The notes under the pieces are model-generated. The model made no database searches. It saw only the letters and a program-made list of their open reading frames with translations, and was not told where the DNA came from. From Alphaproteobacteria bacterium (GTDB lineage: Bacteria; Pseudomonadota; Alphaproteobacteria; Micropepsales; Micropepsaceae), in NCBI GenBank assembly GCA_015654635.1, contig JAATGP010000020.1:62001-126000 (forward strand): 64,000 nucleotides of DNA, given 5' to 3'. Positions within the stretch are counted from its first letter, which is position 1, and each line of letters starts with the position of its first letter. Position numbers and translations under genes: made by a program. This document shows positions 1 to 9,044 of this stretch, piece after piece.

Positions 1-1422
1 CAAAACCGCTTTGCCGAGGCCGGCTTGTTGGAATGCCGCTGCAGCCCGCACCACACAGGACTCTTCGCCTTCGGCAAACACCACGCGCTTGGGTTTAGCC
101 CGCACCATAGCGGTGAGACGAAAGAAAAGATTGGCGGACGGGTCCAGCCGCGCCGATAGCTCGGCGCGATAGGCGTCCATATCCGCGATCGTGCGGCGCG
201 CTACGCCTGTCTTAATGGCGGCCTCTGCCACTGCGGCCGAGACGCGGCTGATCAGCCGGGGATCGAAAGGCGAGGGAATGATGTAGTCGGCGCCATAGCT
301 TGGGCGGGCACCGCCATAGGCCGTGGCAACTTCGTCGGGCACATCCTCGCGGGCCAATGCGGCAAGCGCCTCAACGGCGGCAATCTTCATCGGTAAATTG
401 ATCTCGCGCGCCCGCACGTCCAGCGCCCCGCGGAAGATGTAAGGAAAGCCGAGAACATTGTTAACTTGGTTGGGATAATCGCTGCGGCCGGTGGCCACGA
501 TGGCGTCGGAGCGGACGGCTTTGACCTCCTCTGGCGTGATCTCGGGGTCGGGATTGGCCATGGCGAAGATGATTGGCGCCTTGGCCATCGTCCGCGCCAT
601 CTGCGGTGTCACGGCACCCTTCACCGAAAGGCCGAGGAAGACATCGCAGTCTTTGATCGCCTCTTCCAGGGTGCGAGCCCAAGTCTCCACTGCATGGGCG
701 CTCTTCCACTGATTCATGCCGCTGGTTCGCCCGCGATAGATGACGCCTTTGGAGTCGCACAAGATAGCATTGGCGTTCGGCAGGCCCATAGTCTTCAAGA
801 GTTCTAGACACGCGATCCCAGCAGCCCCGGCGCCGTTCACCACCACCTTGATCTCGGAAATGTCGCGGTCCGTCAGCTGCAACGCATTGATGATACCCGC
901 AGCGCAGATGATGGCGGTGCCATGTTGATCATCGTGAAAGACCGGGATGTCCATCACCTCTTTCAGGCGTTCTTCGATGACGAAGCAGTCGGGCGCCTTG
1001 ACGTCTTCCAGATTGATGCCGCCGAAGCTGGGGCCGAGATAGCGGACGCTGGCGATAAAAGCATCGACATCGGCGGTGTCGACTTCCAGGTCGATGGAAT
1101 CCACATCGGCAAAGCGCTTGAACAGCACCGCCTTGCCTTCCATCACCGGCTTGGCGGCCAAGGCGCCGAGATCGCCGAGGCCTAAAATCGCTGTGCCATT
1201 GGAGATAACCGCCACCAGATTGCCTTTGGCGGTATAGTCGAAGACGGTATCGGGATTGGCGGCGATGGCGAGCACCGGTACGGCCACACCTGGCGAATAG
1301 GCCAGACTCAAATCGCGCTGGCTGGCCATCGGTTTGGTAGCGACAATCGAGATCTTACCGGGCTTGGGCAGGGCATGAAAGGCGAGGGCTTCGTCATCGG
1401 TGAAGGGGCAATCATTGGTCAT
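1..1422 (-). CDS. maeB: NADP-dependent malic enzyme (MaeB type), 3' part outside window
   Basis: Oxidative decarboxylation of malate to pyruvate, giving NADPH, in the cytoplasm. The 474 visible residues carry the malic enzyme N-terminal region ([22 protein letters not shown]) and the NAD(P)-binding domain ([26 protein letters not shown]). From about residue 430 the sequence enters the phosphotransacetylase-like domain typical of the roughly 760-residue MaeB enzymes (RVVFAEGEE), which is cut by the window edge. The ATG start has GGAG upstream. It lies 27 bases behind the ScfR/RamB-like regulator on the same strand, so the two are probably co-transcribed. This suits pyruvate and NADPH supply during growth on acetate or fatty acids. 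Function is clear; regulation is inferred. Confidence 0.93.
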   Translation of the reverse strand, partial: MTNDCPFTDDEALAFHALPKPGKISIVATKPMASQRDLSLAYSPGVAVPVLAIAANPDTVFDYTAKGNLVAVISNGTAILGLGDLGALAAKPVMEGKAVLFKRFADVDSIDLEVDTADVDAFIASVRYLGPSFGGINLEDVKAPDCFVIEERLKEVMDIPVFHDDQHGTAIICAAGIINALQLTDRDISEIKVVVNGAGAAGIACLELLKTMGLPNANAILCDSKGVIYRGRTSGMNQWKSAHAVETWARTLEEAIKDCDVFLGLSVKGAVTPQMARTMAKAPIIFAMANPDPEITPEEVKAVRSDAIVATGRSDYPNQVNNVLGFPYIFRGALDVRAREINLPMKIAAVEALAALAREDVPDEVATAYGGARPSYGADYIIPSPFDPRLISRVSAAVAEAAIKTGVARRTIADMDAYRAELSARLDPSANLFFRLTAMVRAKPKRVVFAEGEESCVVRAAAAFQQAGLGKAVL

Positions 1423-1449
1423 GACTCTTGCTCCAGTCTCAACAGGTCG

Positions 1450-2892
1450 TCAGGGGTAACAATAAGCGGACAAGCCGCGGCGGTTTTCATCCACCACCAG
1501 CTTGTAGTTGCGCGAAGGCATGGCGCGTTCGGGACAATTGGCGCGTTCGCAGATGCGGCAGCTGATACCGATGGGCGTCACGATTTTGGGATCGTCGAGC
1601 GCCAGACCATCGGCATAGATCATCTCCTTGGCATAGGAGAGCGGACAACCAAGACCGATGGCGAGGCGGTGCAGCCGGGCGCCGATGGGACGCGCGCGTG
1701 CTTGCCGGCCGATCGGATTGATGGTTTTGGCAACGCAGAAAAACGATGAGCCGTCCGGCATTTGGCTCACCTGCACGCGCAGCATGCCCGGCGTGGCAAA
1801 GGCATCGTAGACATTCCAGCGCGGGCAGGCGGCACCGAAGCGGGCGATCTGGATGCCCGAGCCGCCGAAGCGCTTGGAGATATTTCCCGCGACATCGACC
1901 CGGATGAGATGGAACGGCACACCCTCTATACCGGGACGGCGCAGGGTGGTTAGCCGGTGACAGACTTGTTCAAAGCTGGCGCCAAAGCGATGCTGCAGCA
2001 CGTCAAGATCATGCTGGGCATCGCGCGCGGCATCATGGAATCGCGCATACGGCATCATCACCGCAGCGGCAAAATAGTTGGCCAGAGCCGTCCGTGTCAG
2101 AAGGTCGGCTTCATGCGTTGTGAATTTGCCGCGCGCTGTGAGCGCCGCCAGCTCTTCTTCCCAACCCAACAACGCGATCTGGCAGGCCAGTTGAAAAACC
2201 CGGCTCGACAGGGGCAGCATCTCCGAGATGCGTAGCTGCCGCTCCAGCGGGCGATATTCGCGCAGCGTGTCCGCCATGGTCTCGGCGGGAAGAACGGCGA
2301 CATCGACACTGAAGCGTTGCCCTAGCACCCGCACGAGACCCTGGTATAGATTTTCCAGGGAAAGGTCGTGCTCCTTCCACAGCGTTTCGGCGGCACGTTC
2401 GAGCGTGTCGAAGTAATTATTGTTGGCTTGTAGAAAATCGGAAACTTCTTCCGACGGCATTCCGCCCGGCAGATAACTGAGTTCGCCCGGTGTGGCGTCT
2501 GTATCCGTGGACGGCGTTTCGTGTGCTTCGTTGGAACCCCCACCCCGGGCCGCTTGATAAAGGGTCAGAAGCGCGCCAGCGATGGAAGGCGAGGTCGCTA
2601 CCATCTCTTTGACCTCGGCGGCCTTGATACCGTGCACGTCGAACAACGGATCCGACAAAGCTTCCATGACGTCAGACAAAAGTCGCGTCTCATCATCCAG
2701 ATTGAACGACGAGACATCGATGGCAAAGCGCTGGGCTAACTTCAACAGCACCGAGGCCGTTATGGGGCGCTGATTGTGTTCGAGCAGATTGAGATATGTT
2801 GGGCTGATTTCCAGCCGCTGGGCCATCTGAGCCTGCGTGAGTTTGTGCTCGGCGCGCAGGCGACGCAGCTTTGCTCCCAAGCGTGTATGCAT
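1450..2892 (-). CDS. ScfR/RamB-family short-chain acyl-CoA regulator (XRE HTH plus sensor domains)
   Basis: Transcription factor of 480 residues. Residues 1-65 form an XRE-type helix-turn-helix (LTQAQMAQRLEISPTYLNLLE). The middle resembles the IrrE-like DUF955 region but shows no HExxH. The C-terminal third is the Cys-rich part typical of this family (CPRWNVYD, CRICERANCPERAMPS). Known members sense acyl-CoA or acetate state and control isocitrate lyase, malate synthase or propionyl-CoA carboxylase (RamB, PccR/ScfR). It is divergent from isocitrate lyase across 152 bases that contain three TTTACAA elements, so it probably controls the glyoxylate genes and itself. RBS AGGAG precedes the ATG. 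Whether it activates or represses cannot be read from sequence. Confidence 0.85.
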   Translation of the reverse strand: MHTRLGAKLRRLRAEHKLTQAQMAQRLEISPTYLNLLEHNQRPITASVLLKLAQRFAIDVSSFNLDDETRLLSDVMEALSDPLFDVHGIKAAEVKEMVATSPSIAGALLTLYQAARGGGSNEAHETPSTDTDATPGELSYLPGGMPSEEVSDFLQANNNYFDTLERAAETLWKEHDLSLENLYQGLVRVLGQRFSVDVAVLPAETMADTLREYRPLERQLRISEMLPLSSRVFQLACQIALLGWEEELAALTARGKFTTHEADLLTRTALANYFAAAVMMPYARFHDAARDAQHDLDVLQHRFGASFEQVCHRLTTLRRPGIEGVPFHLIRVDVAGNISKRFGGSGIQIARFGAACPRWNVYDAFATPGMLRVQVSQMPDGSSFFCVAKTINPIGRQARARPIGARLHRLAIGLGCPLSYAKEMIYADGLALDDPKIVTPIGISCRICERANCPERAMPSRNYKLVVDENRRGLSAYCYP

Positions 2893-2918
2893 GATCTCCT
2901 GCCCTTTTTGTTTATAGC

Positions 2919-2958
2919 TTTACAACTTTACAACTCTCTTCAGTACTCAGATTTACAA
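2919..2958. promoter_or_regulatory. Candidate ScfR/RamB operators: three TTTACAA repeats
   Basis: TTTACAA occurs at 2919-2925, 2927-2933 and 2952-2958, and a reversed TGTAAA at 2995-3000, in the AT-rich gap between the regulator and aceA. The first two are spaced by 8 bases. They resemble the TTTGCAA-like half sites described for RamB/PccR. Assignment is inferred from position and similarity. Confidence 0.5.
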
Positions 2959-3044
2959 ATTTTCCTTTAAATTTCAATGTGTTATTGCGCTTCCTGTAAA
3001 ATGTCCAATACTAAACCGCATCAAATTACGCAAGGGAGAAAACG

Positions 3045-4310
3045 ATGAATTCAACGGCTTCGCGCTTCGGCCGGTTTGACGGCATCCGCCGCAATTATGC
3101 ACCCGCTGATGTCGAAAAGCTGCGGGGATCGGTGCGGGTGGCGCAGACCCTTGCCGAACACGGCGCCGCGCGGCTCTGGCAAGCGCTGCATGCCAAATCG
3201 TTTCTGCGCACTTTGGGCGCCTCGACCGGCAATCAAGCCATGCAGATGGCCAAAGCCGGGCTGGAATCCATTTATGTTTCCGGCTGGCAGGTCGCCGCCG
3301 ATGCCAACAACGCCGGGGAAATGTATCCCGATCAGAGTCTCTATCCTTCGTCGAGCGTGCCGGAAGTGGTTCGGCGCCTCAATCGCACGCTGCAGCGCGC
3401 CGACCAGATCGACCACATGGAAGGCCGCAACGATTGCGATTGGTTTCTGCCCATCATCGCCGACGCCGAAGCCGGATTTGGCGGGCCCCTCAATGCCTTT
3501 GAACTCATGAAGTCGATGATCGAGGCCGGGGCGGCTGCGGTGCATTTTGAAGATCAACTGGCGTCGGAGAAGAAATGCGGCCATCTCGGTGGCAAGGTTC
3601 TGGTGCCGACCCAGACCTTCATTCGCACGTTGAATGCCGCCCGGCTTGCGGCTGATGTCTTGGGTGTCGAAACCTTGTTGATCGCCCGCACAGATGCAGA
3701 ATCGGCCCAGTTGATCACCAGCGATATCGATCCGCGCGATCACGCTTTCCTGAGCGGCGGGCGCACGGCGGAGGGCTTCTTCAGCCTGAAAGAAAACACC
3801 GGTCTTGCCCATTGTATTCAGCGTGGCTTGGCCTATGCGCCTTATGCCGATCTCTTATGGTGGGAAACCTCGCACCCGGACATTGGCGAAGCGCGCGAAT
3901 TTGCTGAGGAAATCCATCGCCAATTTCCCGGCAAGCTGCTCGCTTATAATTGTTCGCCGTCGTTTAACTGGCGCGCTAAACTGGACGAGAGGACGATTGC
4001 CAGCTTCCAGGAGCAGTTGGGTGATATGGGCTACAAGTTCCAGTTCGTGACTCTGGCCGGCTTTCACAGTCTGAATTTGGCGACATTCCGCTTGGCGCAT
4101 GATTATGACCGGCGTGGGATGGCGGCTTATTCGGATTTGCAGCAGGCCGAGTTCGCGGCGGAGCCCCAGGGCTACACCGCCACACGTCACCAACGCGAAG
4201 TGGGAACCGGCTATTTCGACGCGGTGGCGACAGCGCTTAGCGGCGGCATGTCGAGCACCACGGCGATGGCACAATCAACCGAGACAGCGCAATTTGCTGA
4301 CAAGCGGTGA
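3045..4310 (+). CDS. aceA: Isocitrate lyase
   Basis: Cleaves isocitrate to succinate and glyoxylate, the first step of the glyoxylate shunt. At 421 residues it is close to the roughly 430 of the short bacterial type. The catalytic signature KKCGHLGG, the Mg-binding region ([12 protein letters not shown]) and the substrate loop (YNCSPSFNW) are present. RBS AAGGGAG precedes the ATG. The stop is 4 bases before the malate synthase start, so both shunt enzymes form an operon, divergent from the ScfR/RamB-like regulator. Nothing unusual. Confidence 0.97.
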   Translation: MNSTASRFGRFDGIRRNYAPADVEKLRGSVRVAQTLAEHGAARLWQALHAKSFLRTLGASTGNQAMQMAKAGLESIYVSGWQVAADANNAGEMYPDQSLYPSSSVPEVVRRLNRTLQRADQIDHMEGRNDCDWFLPIIADAEAGFGGPLNAFELMKSMIEAGAAAVHFEDQLASEKKCGHLGGKVLVPTQTFIRTLNAARLAADVLGVETLLIARTDAESAQLITSDIDPRDHAFLSGGRTAEGFFSLKENTGLAHCIQRGLAYAPYADLLWWETSHPDIGEAREFAEEIHRQFPGKLLAYNCSPSFNWRAKLDERTIASFQEQLGDMGYKFQFVTLAGFHSLNLATFRLAHDYDRRGMAAYSDLQQAEFAAEPQGYTATRHQREVGTGYFDAVATALSGGMSSTTAMAQSTETAQFADKR

Positions 4311-4314
4311 TCGA

Positions 4315-6561
4315 ATGGAAATGATCATGGAACCGATGAGAACTTTGGCGAGCGAATTCCGGCTCAAAGGCCCGCAACGGGTCAAGCGGCGCCGGCTGCA
4401 GGTGGCCAAAGCGCTGCATGACTTCATTACCGATGAAGTTTTACCGGGAACGGGTGTGCCGGAACTGAAATTCTGGGCCGCGTTCGACGACCTCCTGCAC
4501 AAATTGGCCCCGGAGAACCGTGCTTTGCTGGCCCGCCGCGACCAGTTGCAGGCGCAAATCGATGGCTGGCACCGCGATCATGCCTTCGAGCCGTTTGGCG
4601 CCGATGCCTACAAGAAATTTCTGACCGAGATCGGCTATTTGCAGCCCGAGCCGCCAGATTTTACCATCGCGACCGGACCTCTAGACCCAGAAATGTCCAC
4701 GCTTGCCGGGCCTCAGCTTGTCGTGCCGCTGAGCAACGCCCGCTACGCCCTCAACGCCGCCAATGCGCGCTGGGGCAGCCTCTACGATGCGGTGTACGGC
4801 ACCGATATGCTGCTCGAACCAACGCAGCACCGCGGCTATGAGCCTATTCGCGGCGCGCGGGTGATTGCCTTCGCCCGCGATTTTCTGGACAAAACCGTGC
4901 CGCTCGCTTCCGGTTCCTATCGCGACGCGGTTGCATTCCGGGTGACGGATGGCGAACTCACCGTCAGCCTTACCGGCGCTCGGACCGCGGCGCTTCGTGA
5001 CTCTTCGCAATTTGCGGGGTTCCGGGGATTGGAAAAGGCCCCCACTGCTATCCTATTGGTCCAGCATGGTCTGCATATCGAGATCGTATTCGATCATGGC
5101 CATCCTGTTGCCGCCACAGATCCGGCGGGGATCTCGGACATTCTCTTGGAAGCGGCCACAACCTCGATCATGGATCTGGAGGATTCCGTCGCCACCGTCG
5201 GCATTGAGGAAAAGGTCGGCGCCTACCGCAATTGGCTGGGTCTGATGACGGGCGAGCTTTCTGCTCAGTTCAAGAAATCCGGTGAACTCGTGACTCGCCG
5301 CCTCAATGAGGCCCGCTTCTATACGGCAAAGGACGGCACCTCGCTCATGCTGCGCGGTACGGCGTTGATGCTGGTGCGCAATGTCGGACTCATGCCACTG
5401 ACGGATGCGATTCTTCTGGACGACGGTAACCCGGCGCCGGAAGGCATTGTCGATGCCATCGTCACTACCGCCATCGGTATGCACGGGCTCGAAGCGTTGG
5501 CGGATAAGAACGCCAATTCGCGCTATGGCTCGATTTATATCGTCAAGCCGAAGCTGCATGGTCCTGAGGAAGTGGCGTTCGCCGATAGGGTTTTCGATCA
5601 GGTAGAGGATGCGCTGGGGCTCGCCCGCCACACCATCAAGCTCGGTCTGATGGATGAGGAGCGGCGGACCTCGATCAATCTCAAAGCCTCTATCCGTGCG
5701 GCCAGTCACCGCATCGCTTTCATCAATACGGGTTTTCTCGACCGCACCGGCGATGAAATCCACACCTCCTTTGAAGCCGGTCCGATGCGGCCCAAGAACG
5801 AAATGAAGAATACGCGCTGGATCAAGGCTTATGAAGAGCGCAACGTCGCTATCGGTTTGCAATGCGGCTTTAAAGGCCGAGCCCAAATCGGCAAGGGCAT
5901 GTGGGCCAAGCCCGACAAAATGGCGGAACTCTACAAAGAGAAGATCGGCCATGCGCAGTCTGGCGCCAACACGGCCTGGGTGCCCTCGCCAACGGCGGCG
6001 GTCATTCATGCGCTGCATTATCACGAGGCCAATGTTGCCGCGTACCAAACGGCGATGCTGGAGCGACCGTGCCCGCCGGTGGAGGCGCTGCTCGAAATCC
6101 CTGTGATCGCGGGTACCAGGCCAACGGAATGGGAAATCCAGCGCGAACTCGAAAATAACCTGCAGGGCATTCTCGGCTATGTCGTGCGTTGGATCGATCA
6201 GGGTATCGGTTGTTCGAAAGTGCCCGACATCAACAATGTCGGCTTGATGGAAGATCGCGCCACTTTGCGTATTTCCAGCCAACACGTTGCCAACTGGCTG
6301 CGCTACGGTGTCTGCCGTCGTGACCAAGTGACGACCACGCTGCGGGAGATGGCAAGGATCGTCGATGCGCAGAATGCGGCCGACCGCAACTATCGCGCGA
6401 TGGCTGAGGATTGGGAGGACAACATCGCCTTTCAAGCTGCGACGGCGCTGATCTTTGAAGCCTTCAAGCAGCCCAACGGCTATACCGAGCTGATTTTGTA
6501 TCGTTTCCGCGCCATGGCGATCCGCCGCGACCGGAACTTTGCGCGAAGACCGCCGTTATAG
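4315..6561 (+). CDS. glcB: Malate synthase G
   Basis: Condenses glyoxylate with acetyl-CoA to malate, second enzyme of the shunt. It has 748 residues, slightly longer than the usual 720-730 of the G isoform. Seen are the type-G core segments (VPLSNARYALNAANARWGSL, DLEDSVATVGIEEK, RGTALMLVRNVGLM) and a typical C-terminal stretch (ILGYVVRWIDQGIGCSKVPD). The reading frame is open further upstream into aceA, but the ATG just after the aceA stop matches where family homology should begin. Met codons also occur at codons 3, 5 and 8, so the exact start is uncertain by a few residues. No clear terminator follows. Confidence 0.95.
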   Translation: MEMIMEPMRTLASEFRLKGPQRVKRRRLQVAKALHDFITDEVLPGTGVPELKFWAAFDDLLHKLAPENRALLARRDQLQAQIDGWHRDHAFEPFGADAYKKFLTEIGYLQPEPPDFTIATGPLDPEMSTLAGPQLVVPLSNARYALNAANARWGSLYDAVYGTDMLLEPTQHRGYEPIRGARVIAFARDFLDKTVPLASGSYRDAVAFRVTDGELTVSLTGARTAALRDSSQFAGFRGLEKAPTAILLVQHGLHIEIVFDHGHPVAATDPAGISDILLEAATTSIMDLEDSVATVGIEEKVGAYRNWLGLMTGELSAQFKKSGELVTRRLNEARFYTAKDGTSLMLRGTALMLVRNVGLMPLTDAILLDDGNPAPEGIVDAIVTTAIGMHGLEALADKNANSRYGSIYIVKPKLHGPEEVAFADRVFDQVEDALGLARHTIKLGLMDEERRTSINLKASIRAASHRIAFINTGFLDRTGDEIHTSFEAGPMRPKNEMKNTRWIKAYEERNVAIGLQCGFKGRAQIGKGMWAKPDKMAELYKEKIGHAQSGANTAWVPSPTAAVIHALHYHEANVAAYQTAMLERPCPPVEALLEIPVIAGTRPTEWEIQRELENNLQGILGYVVRWIDQGIGCSKVPDINNVGLMEDRATLRISSQHVANWLRYGVCRRDQVTTTLREMARIVDAQNAADRNYRAMAEDWEDNIAFQAATALIFEAFKQPNGYTELILYRFRAMAIRRDRNFARRPPL

Positions 6562-6643
6562 CGGCCGCCACGGGCTGCCGTCATCGCCACTGTGATGCAA
6601 ATGGGCGTGCGCTTCCGAGCTTAGATCGTCCAGAAATATGCTG

Positions 6644-6674
6644 TGACGTATACGTTAGGCAGTTGACGTTTGCG
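6644..6674. promoter_or_regulatory. Candidate acyl-CoA regulator sites: TGACGT direct repeats
   Basis: TGACGTATACG (6644-6654, containing the palindrome ACGTATACGT) and TGACGTTTGCG (6664-6674) are spaced 20 bases start to start. The second overlaps the -35 box of the acyl-CoA ligase promoter. They look like half sites of LiuR-type MerR regulators, and such a regulator is encoded just downstream. Binding is inferred. Confidence 0.45.
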
Positions 6675-6692
6675 AATTATAAGTGCTCTAAT
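6663..6692 (+). promoter_or_regulatory. Sigma-70-type promoter of the acyl-CoA ligase gene
   Basis: TTGACG, an 18-base spacer and TCTAAT form a good housekeeping promoter about 105 bases before the start codon. A dyad GCAGTG-N6-CACTGC follows at 6701-6718, around the expected transcription start, and may be a further operator. Confidence 0.55.
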
Positions 6693-6796
6693 AGGAACAA
6701 GCAGTGAAAATACACTGCACGTCAGGGTAGGTCGCCGGATCCAACGAGGCCCGGCAATGCTGATCACATCGGCCAAACGCTATAACGGTAGGACCC

Positions 6797-8455
6797 ATGC
6801 TGAAAGCAGTCGCACGGAGTTCGGGTATTGCCTGTACCGCGGTCACGTCCATTTTGGACGAAGCGGTGGCGGCTTATCCCGGCCGGCCGGCCATGGATTT
6901 TCTCGGGCGGCACACCAGCTATGCGGAGCTGGGGCGGTTGGTGGCGCAGGCCGCTTGCGGTTTCCAGCAACTCGGAGTGCGCAAGGGGACGAGGGTCGGT
7001 CTTTGTCTGCCCAACACGCCTTATTACGTGATTTGCTATTTCGCCGTGTTGCGGCTGGGCGGCATCGTCGTCAATTTTAATCCTCTGTATGTCGAGCGTG
7101 AGATGCGCCATCAGATTGAGGATTCCGGCACCACCATTATGGTGACCCTCGATATCCGCCAGATTTATCCCAAAGTGGCCGCCGCCTTGGCAAGCACTTG
7201 CCTGGAGCGGATCGTGGTCTGCGCCATGAGCGGTATCTTAACAGCGGTCAAAAGCGTGCTGTTCTCGGTTTTCAAGCGTTCGGAAGTGGCGCAAATCCCC
7301 GACGACCTGCGCCATGTCACCTTTGAAAAACTGATTGCCAATGATGGCGCTGTGCACGCCGTCGCCATCGACCCCGTGCGAGACGTCGCGGTGCTGCAAT
7401 ACACCGGCGGTACCACCGGTGTGCCCAAAGGCGCCATGCTCACCCATGCCAATCTTTCGGCTAACGTCGATCAGCTTTATCGCCTGGTGCCAGAAATCCA
7501 TCTTGGGCAAGAACGGATGATGCTGGTGCTGCCGCTGTTCCACGTCTTTGCCATGACGGTGGGGATGAATTTGGGCATCGCTTTTGGCGCCGAACTGATT
7601 TTGCTGCCGCGCTTCGAGTTGGATCAGGTGATGAAATATATCACCAAAAAGCGGCCGACGATGTTTCCCGGCGTGCCGACCATTTATACGGCCCTCATCG
7701 GTGCTGCAGAGAAAGGCCATGAGGATTTGTCATCCATCCGTGTTTGCATCTCGGGTGGGGCGCCTTTGCCGCTGGAAGTGCGAAGCCGCTTCGAAGCGCT
7801 CACCGGCTGCCGCTTGGTCGAGGGCTACGGCTTGTCGGAGACCTCGCCGGTCGCGACCTGCAATCCACTCGATAGCGGGGGGAAGGCCGGTTCGGTGGGT
7901 TTGCCCGTGGCCGGTACTGTCGTCGAAGTGCGCTCCCCGCTTGATCCCTCGCAGGTATTGGCCGCCGGGGAAAAGGGTGAAATCTACGTGCGTGGGCCGC
8001 AGGTGATGGCAGGCTATTGGCGCAAGCCCCAGGAGACTGCCGCTGTCATGGAAGAGGATGCGTTGCGCACCGGCGACATCGGCTATCTCGACGAAGACGG
8101 TTATCTCTTTCTCGTCGATCGCCTCAAGGACGTGATCCTGTGCGGCGGCTACAATGTCTATCCGCGTGTGGTGGAGGAGGCGCTCTATCAGCATCCGGCG
8201 GTGGCCGAAGTGGTGGTGATCGGGGTCCCCGATTCCTATCGCGGCCAAGCCCCTAAGGCCTTTGTCCGCTTGCGCGACGGTCAGCATACCACGGTGACAG
8301 AGTTGAAAGACTTCCTTGGACAGCATCTGTCGCGCATCGAAATGCCGAAGGCCATCGAACTGCGCCGGGAATTGCCGCGAACGATGGTGGGAAAACTCAG
8401 CAAGAAGGAATTGGTGGCCGAGGAACAAGCCGCGCGTAGCGGACGCAGCGCCTAA
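6797..8455 (+). CDS. Long-chain fatty acid-CoA ligase (FadD-like)
   Basis: Activates fatty acids to acyl-CoA with ATP, releasing AMP and pyrophosphate; the entry reaction of beta-oxidation. The 552 residues have the AMP-forming architecture: P-loop-like motif YTGGTTGVPKGA near residue 203, the A5-type motif EGYGLSETSP, the YVRGPQVMAGYW segment, the hinge region (LVDRLKDVILCGGYNVYP) and a C-terminal domain ending with the conserved lysine region (RTMVGKLSKKEL). It starts the fatty-acid island and has its own promoter with operator-like repeats. Exact chain length is not readable, so no symbol is given. Confidence 0.9.
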   Translation: MLKAVARSSGIACTAVTSILDEAVAAYPGRPAMDFLGRHTSYAELGRLVAQAACGFQQLGVRKGTRVGLCLPNTPYYVICYFAVLRLGGIVVNFNPLYVEREMRHQIEDSGTTIMVTLDIRQIYPKVAAALASTCLERIVVCAMSGILTAVKSVLFSVFKRSEVAQIPDDLRHVTFEKLIANDGAVHAVAIDPVRDVAVLQYTGGTTGVPKGAMLTHANLSANVDQLYRLVPEIHLGQERMMLVLPLFHVFAMTVGMNLGIAFGAELILLPRFELDQVMKYITKKRPTMFPGVPTIYTALIGAAEKGHEDLSSIRVCISGGAPLPLEVRSRFEALTGCRLVEGYGLSETSPVATCNPLDSGGKAGSVGLPVAGTVVEVRSPLDPSQVLAAGEKGEIYVRGPQVMAGYWRKPQETAAVMEEDALRTGDIGYLDEDGYLFLVDRLKDVILCGGYNVYPRVVEEALYQHPAVAEVVVIGVPDSYRGQAPKAFVRLRDGQHTTVTELKDFLGQHLSRIEMPKAIELRRELPRTMVGKLSKKELVAEEQAARSGRSA

Positions 8456-8505
8456 GCCACTCTTTGGAGATCTGGATGATTTTTTCCAATTTGCACGGCC
8501 TGAAG

Positions 8506-8537
8506 TTGACGATTAGGGAAGAAATGTTCCCTATACG
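8506..8537 (+). promoter_or_regulatory. MerR-type promoter with dyad in a long spacer
   Basis: TTGACG (8506-8511) is followed 19-20 bases later by CTATAC/TATACG. The spacer contains a perfect dyad TAGGGAA-N6-TTCCCTA (8514-8533). A 19-20 base spacer with a centred dyad is the hallmark of promoters controlled by MerR proteins, and the next gene is a MerR regulator. Autoregulation is inferred. Confidence 0.5.
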
Positions 8538-8569
8538 CAAATCGTTGGCCGCAAGGAAAGATTTCGCCC

Positions 8570-8965
8570 ATGGACAAGATTTACTCGGTAACCGAACTGG
8601 CGCGCGAGCTGGATGTGACGGCGCGAACGATCCGGTTTTACGAGGATCAGGGTCTGATCTTGCCGCAGCGGGCCGGAACCACGCGCGTCTACACGCATCG
8701 CGAACGGGCTCGCATGATTCTGATACTGCGCGGCAAGCGCCTGGGATTCAGCATCAAGGAAATCAAGGAATTCCTGGATCTTTATGTGGTCGATATCACC
8801 AAGTCCAGCCAGTTACAGCTGCTTTTGAACAAGGTGCGCCAGAGAGCGCGCCAGCTCGCCGAACAGAAGCGTGCCTTGGACGAGACTTTACGCGAATTGA
8901 AAGACATCGAGAAGCTCACCGTCGAGGCGCTGCAGAAAAAGGGCGTCACGGTCGAAGCGGCCTGA
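8570..8965 (+). CDS. MerR-family regulator, probably of acyl-CoA catabolism (LiuR-like)
   Basis: DNA-binding regulator of 131 residues. The winged-helix MerR domain occupies residues 5-75 (YSVTELARELDVTARTIRFY, RVYTHRERARMILILRGKRL), followed by a long dimerisation coiled coil at about 80-125 (LLNKVRQRARQLAEQKRALD). No cysteine-based metal-binding C-terminus is present, arguing against a metal sensor. Its place between the ligase and the beta-oxidation genes, as well as the TGACGT repeats upstream of the ligase, point to control of fatty or branched acid breakdown. The ligand is unknown. Confidence 0.82.
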   Translation: MDKIYSVTELARELDVTARTIRFYEDQGLILPQRAGTTRVYTHRERARMILILRGKRLGFSIKEIKEFLDLYVVDITKSSQLQLLLNKVRQRARQLAEQKRALDETLRELKDIEKLTVEALQKKGVTVEAA

Positions 8966-8966
8966 C

Positions 8967-9003
8967 AGAAAGAAACACACCGCAGCCGCGGCTTTCTTTC
9001 TCT
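8967..9003 (+). terminator. Hairpin between merR and thiolase genes
   Basis: Arms AGAAAGAAA and TTTCTTTCT are exact complements (8967-8975, 8993-9001), enclosing an inner CCGC/GCGG stem. The pyrimidine-rich 3' arm makes a weak terminator or attenuator plausible. It sits at the regulator stop codon and before the nine-gene run. Confidence 0.4.
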
Positions 9004-9044
9004 CTGGGCTTGCCGTTCACAACCACAAGCCTGGAGAGATTGCC

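Noticed and set aside
3051..3812. Long open frame (253 codons) on the minus strand opposite aceA
   Set aside because: It is the antisense shadow of a clearly conserved enzyme; translation shows no family motif. Same for the long antisense frames opposite glcB, katE and the nif genes.
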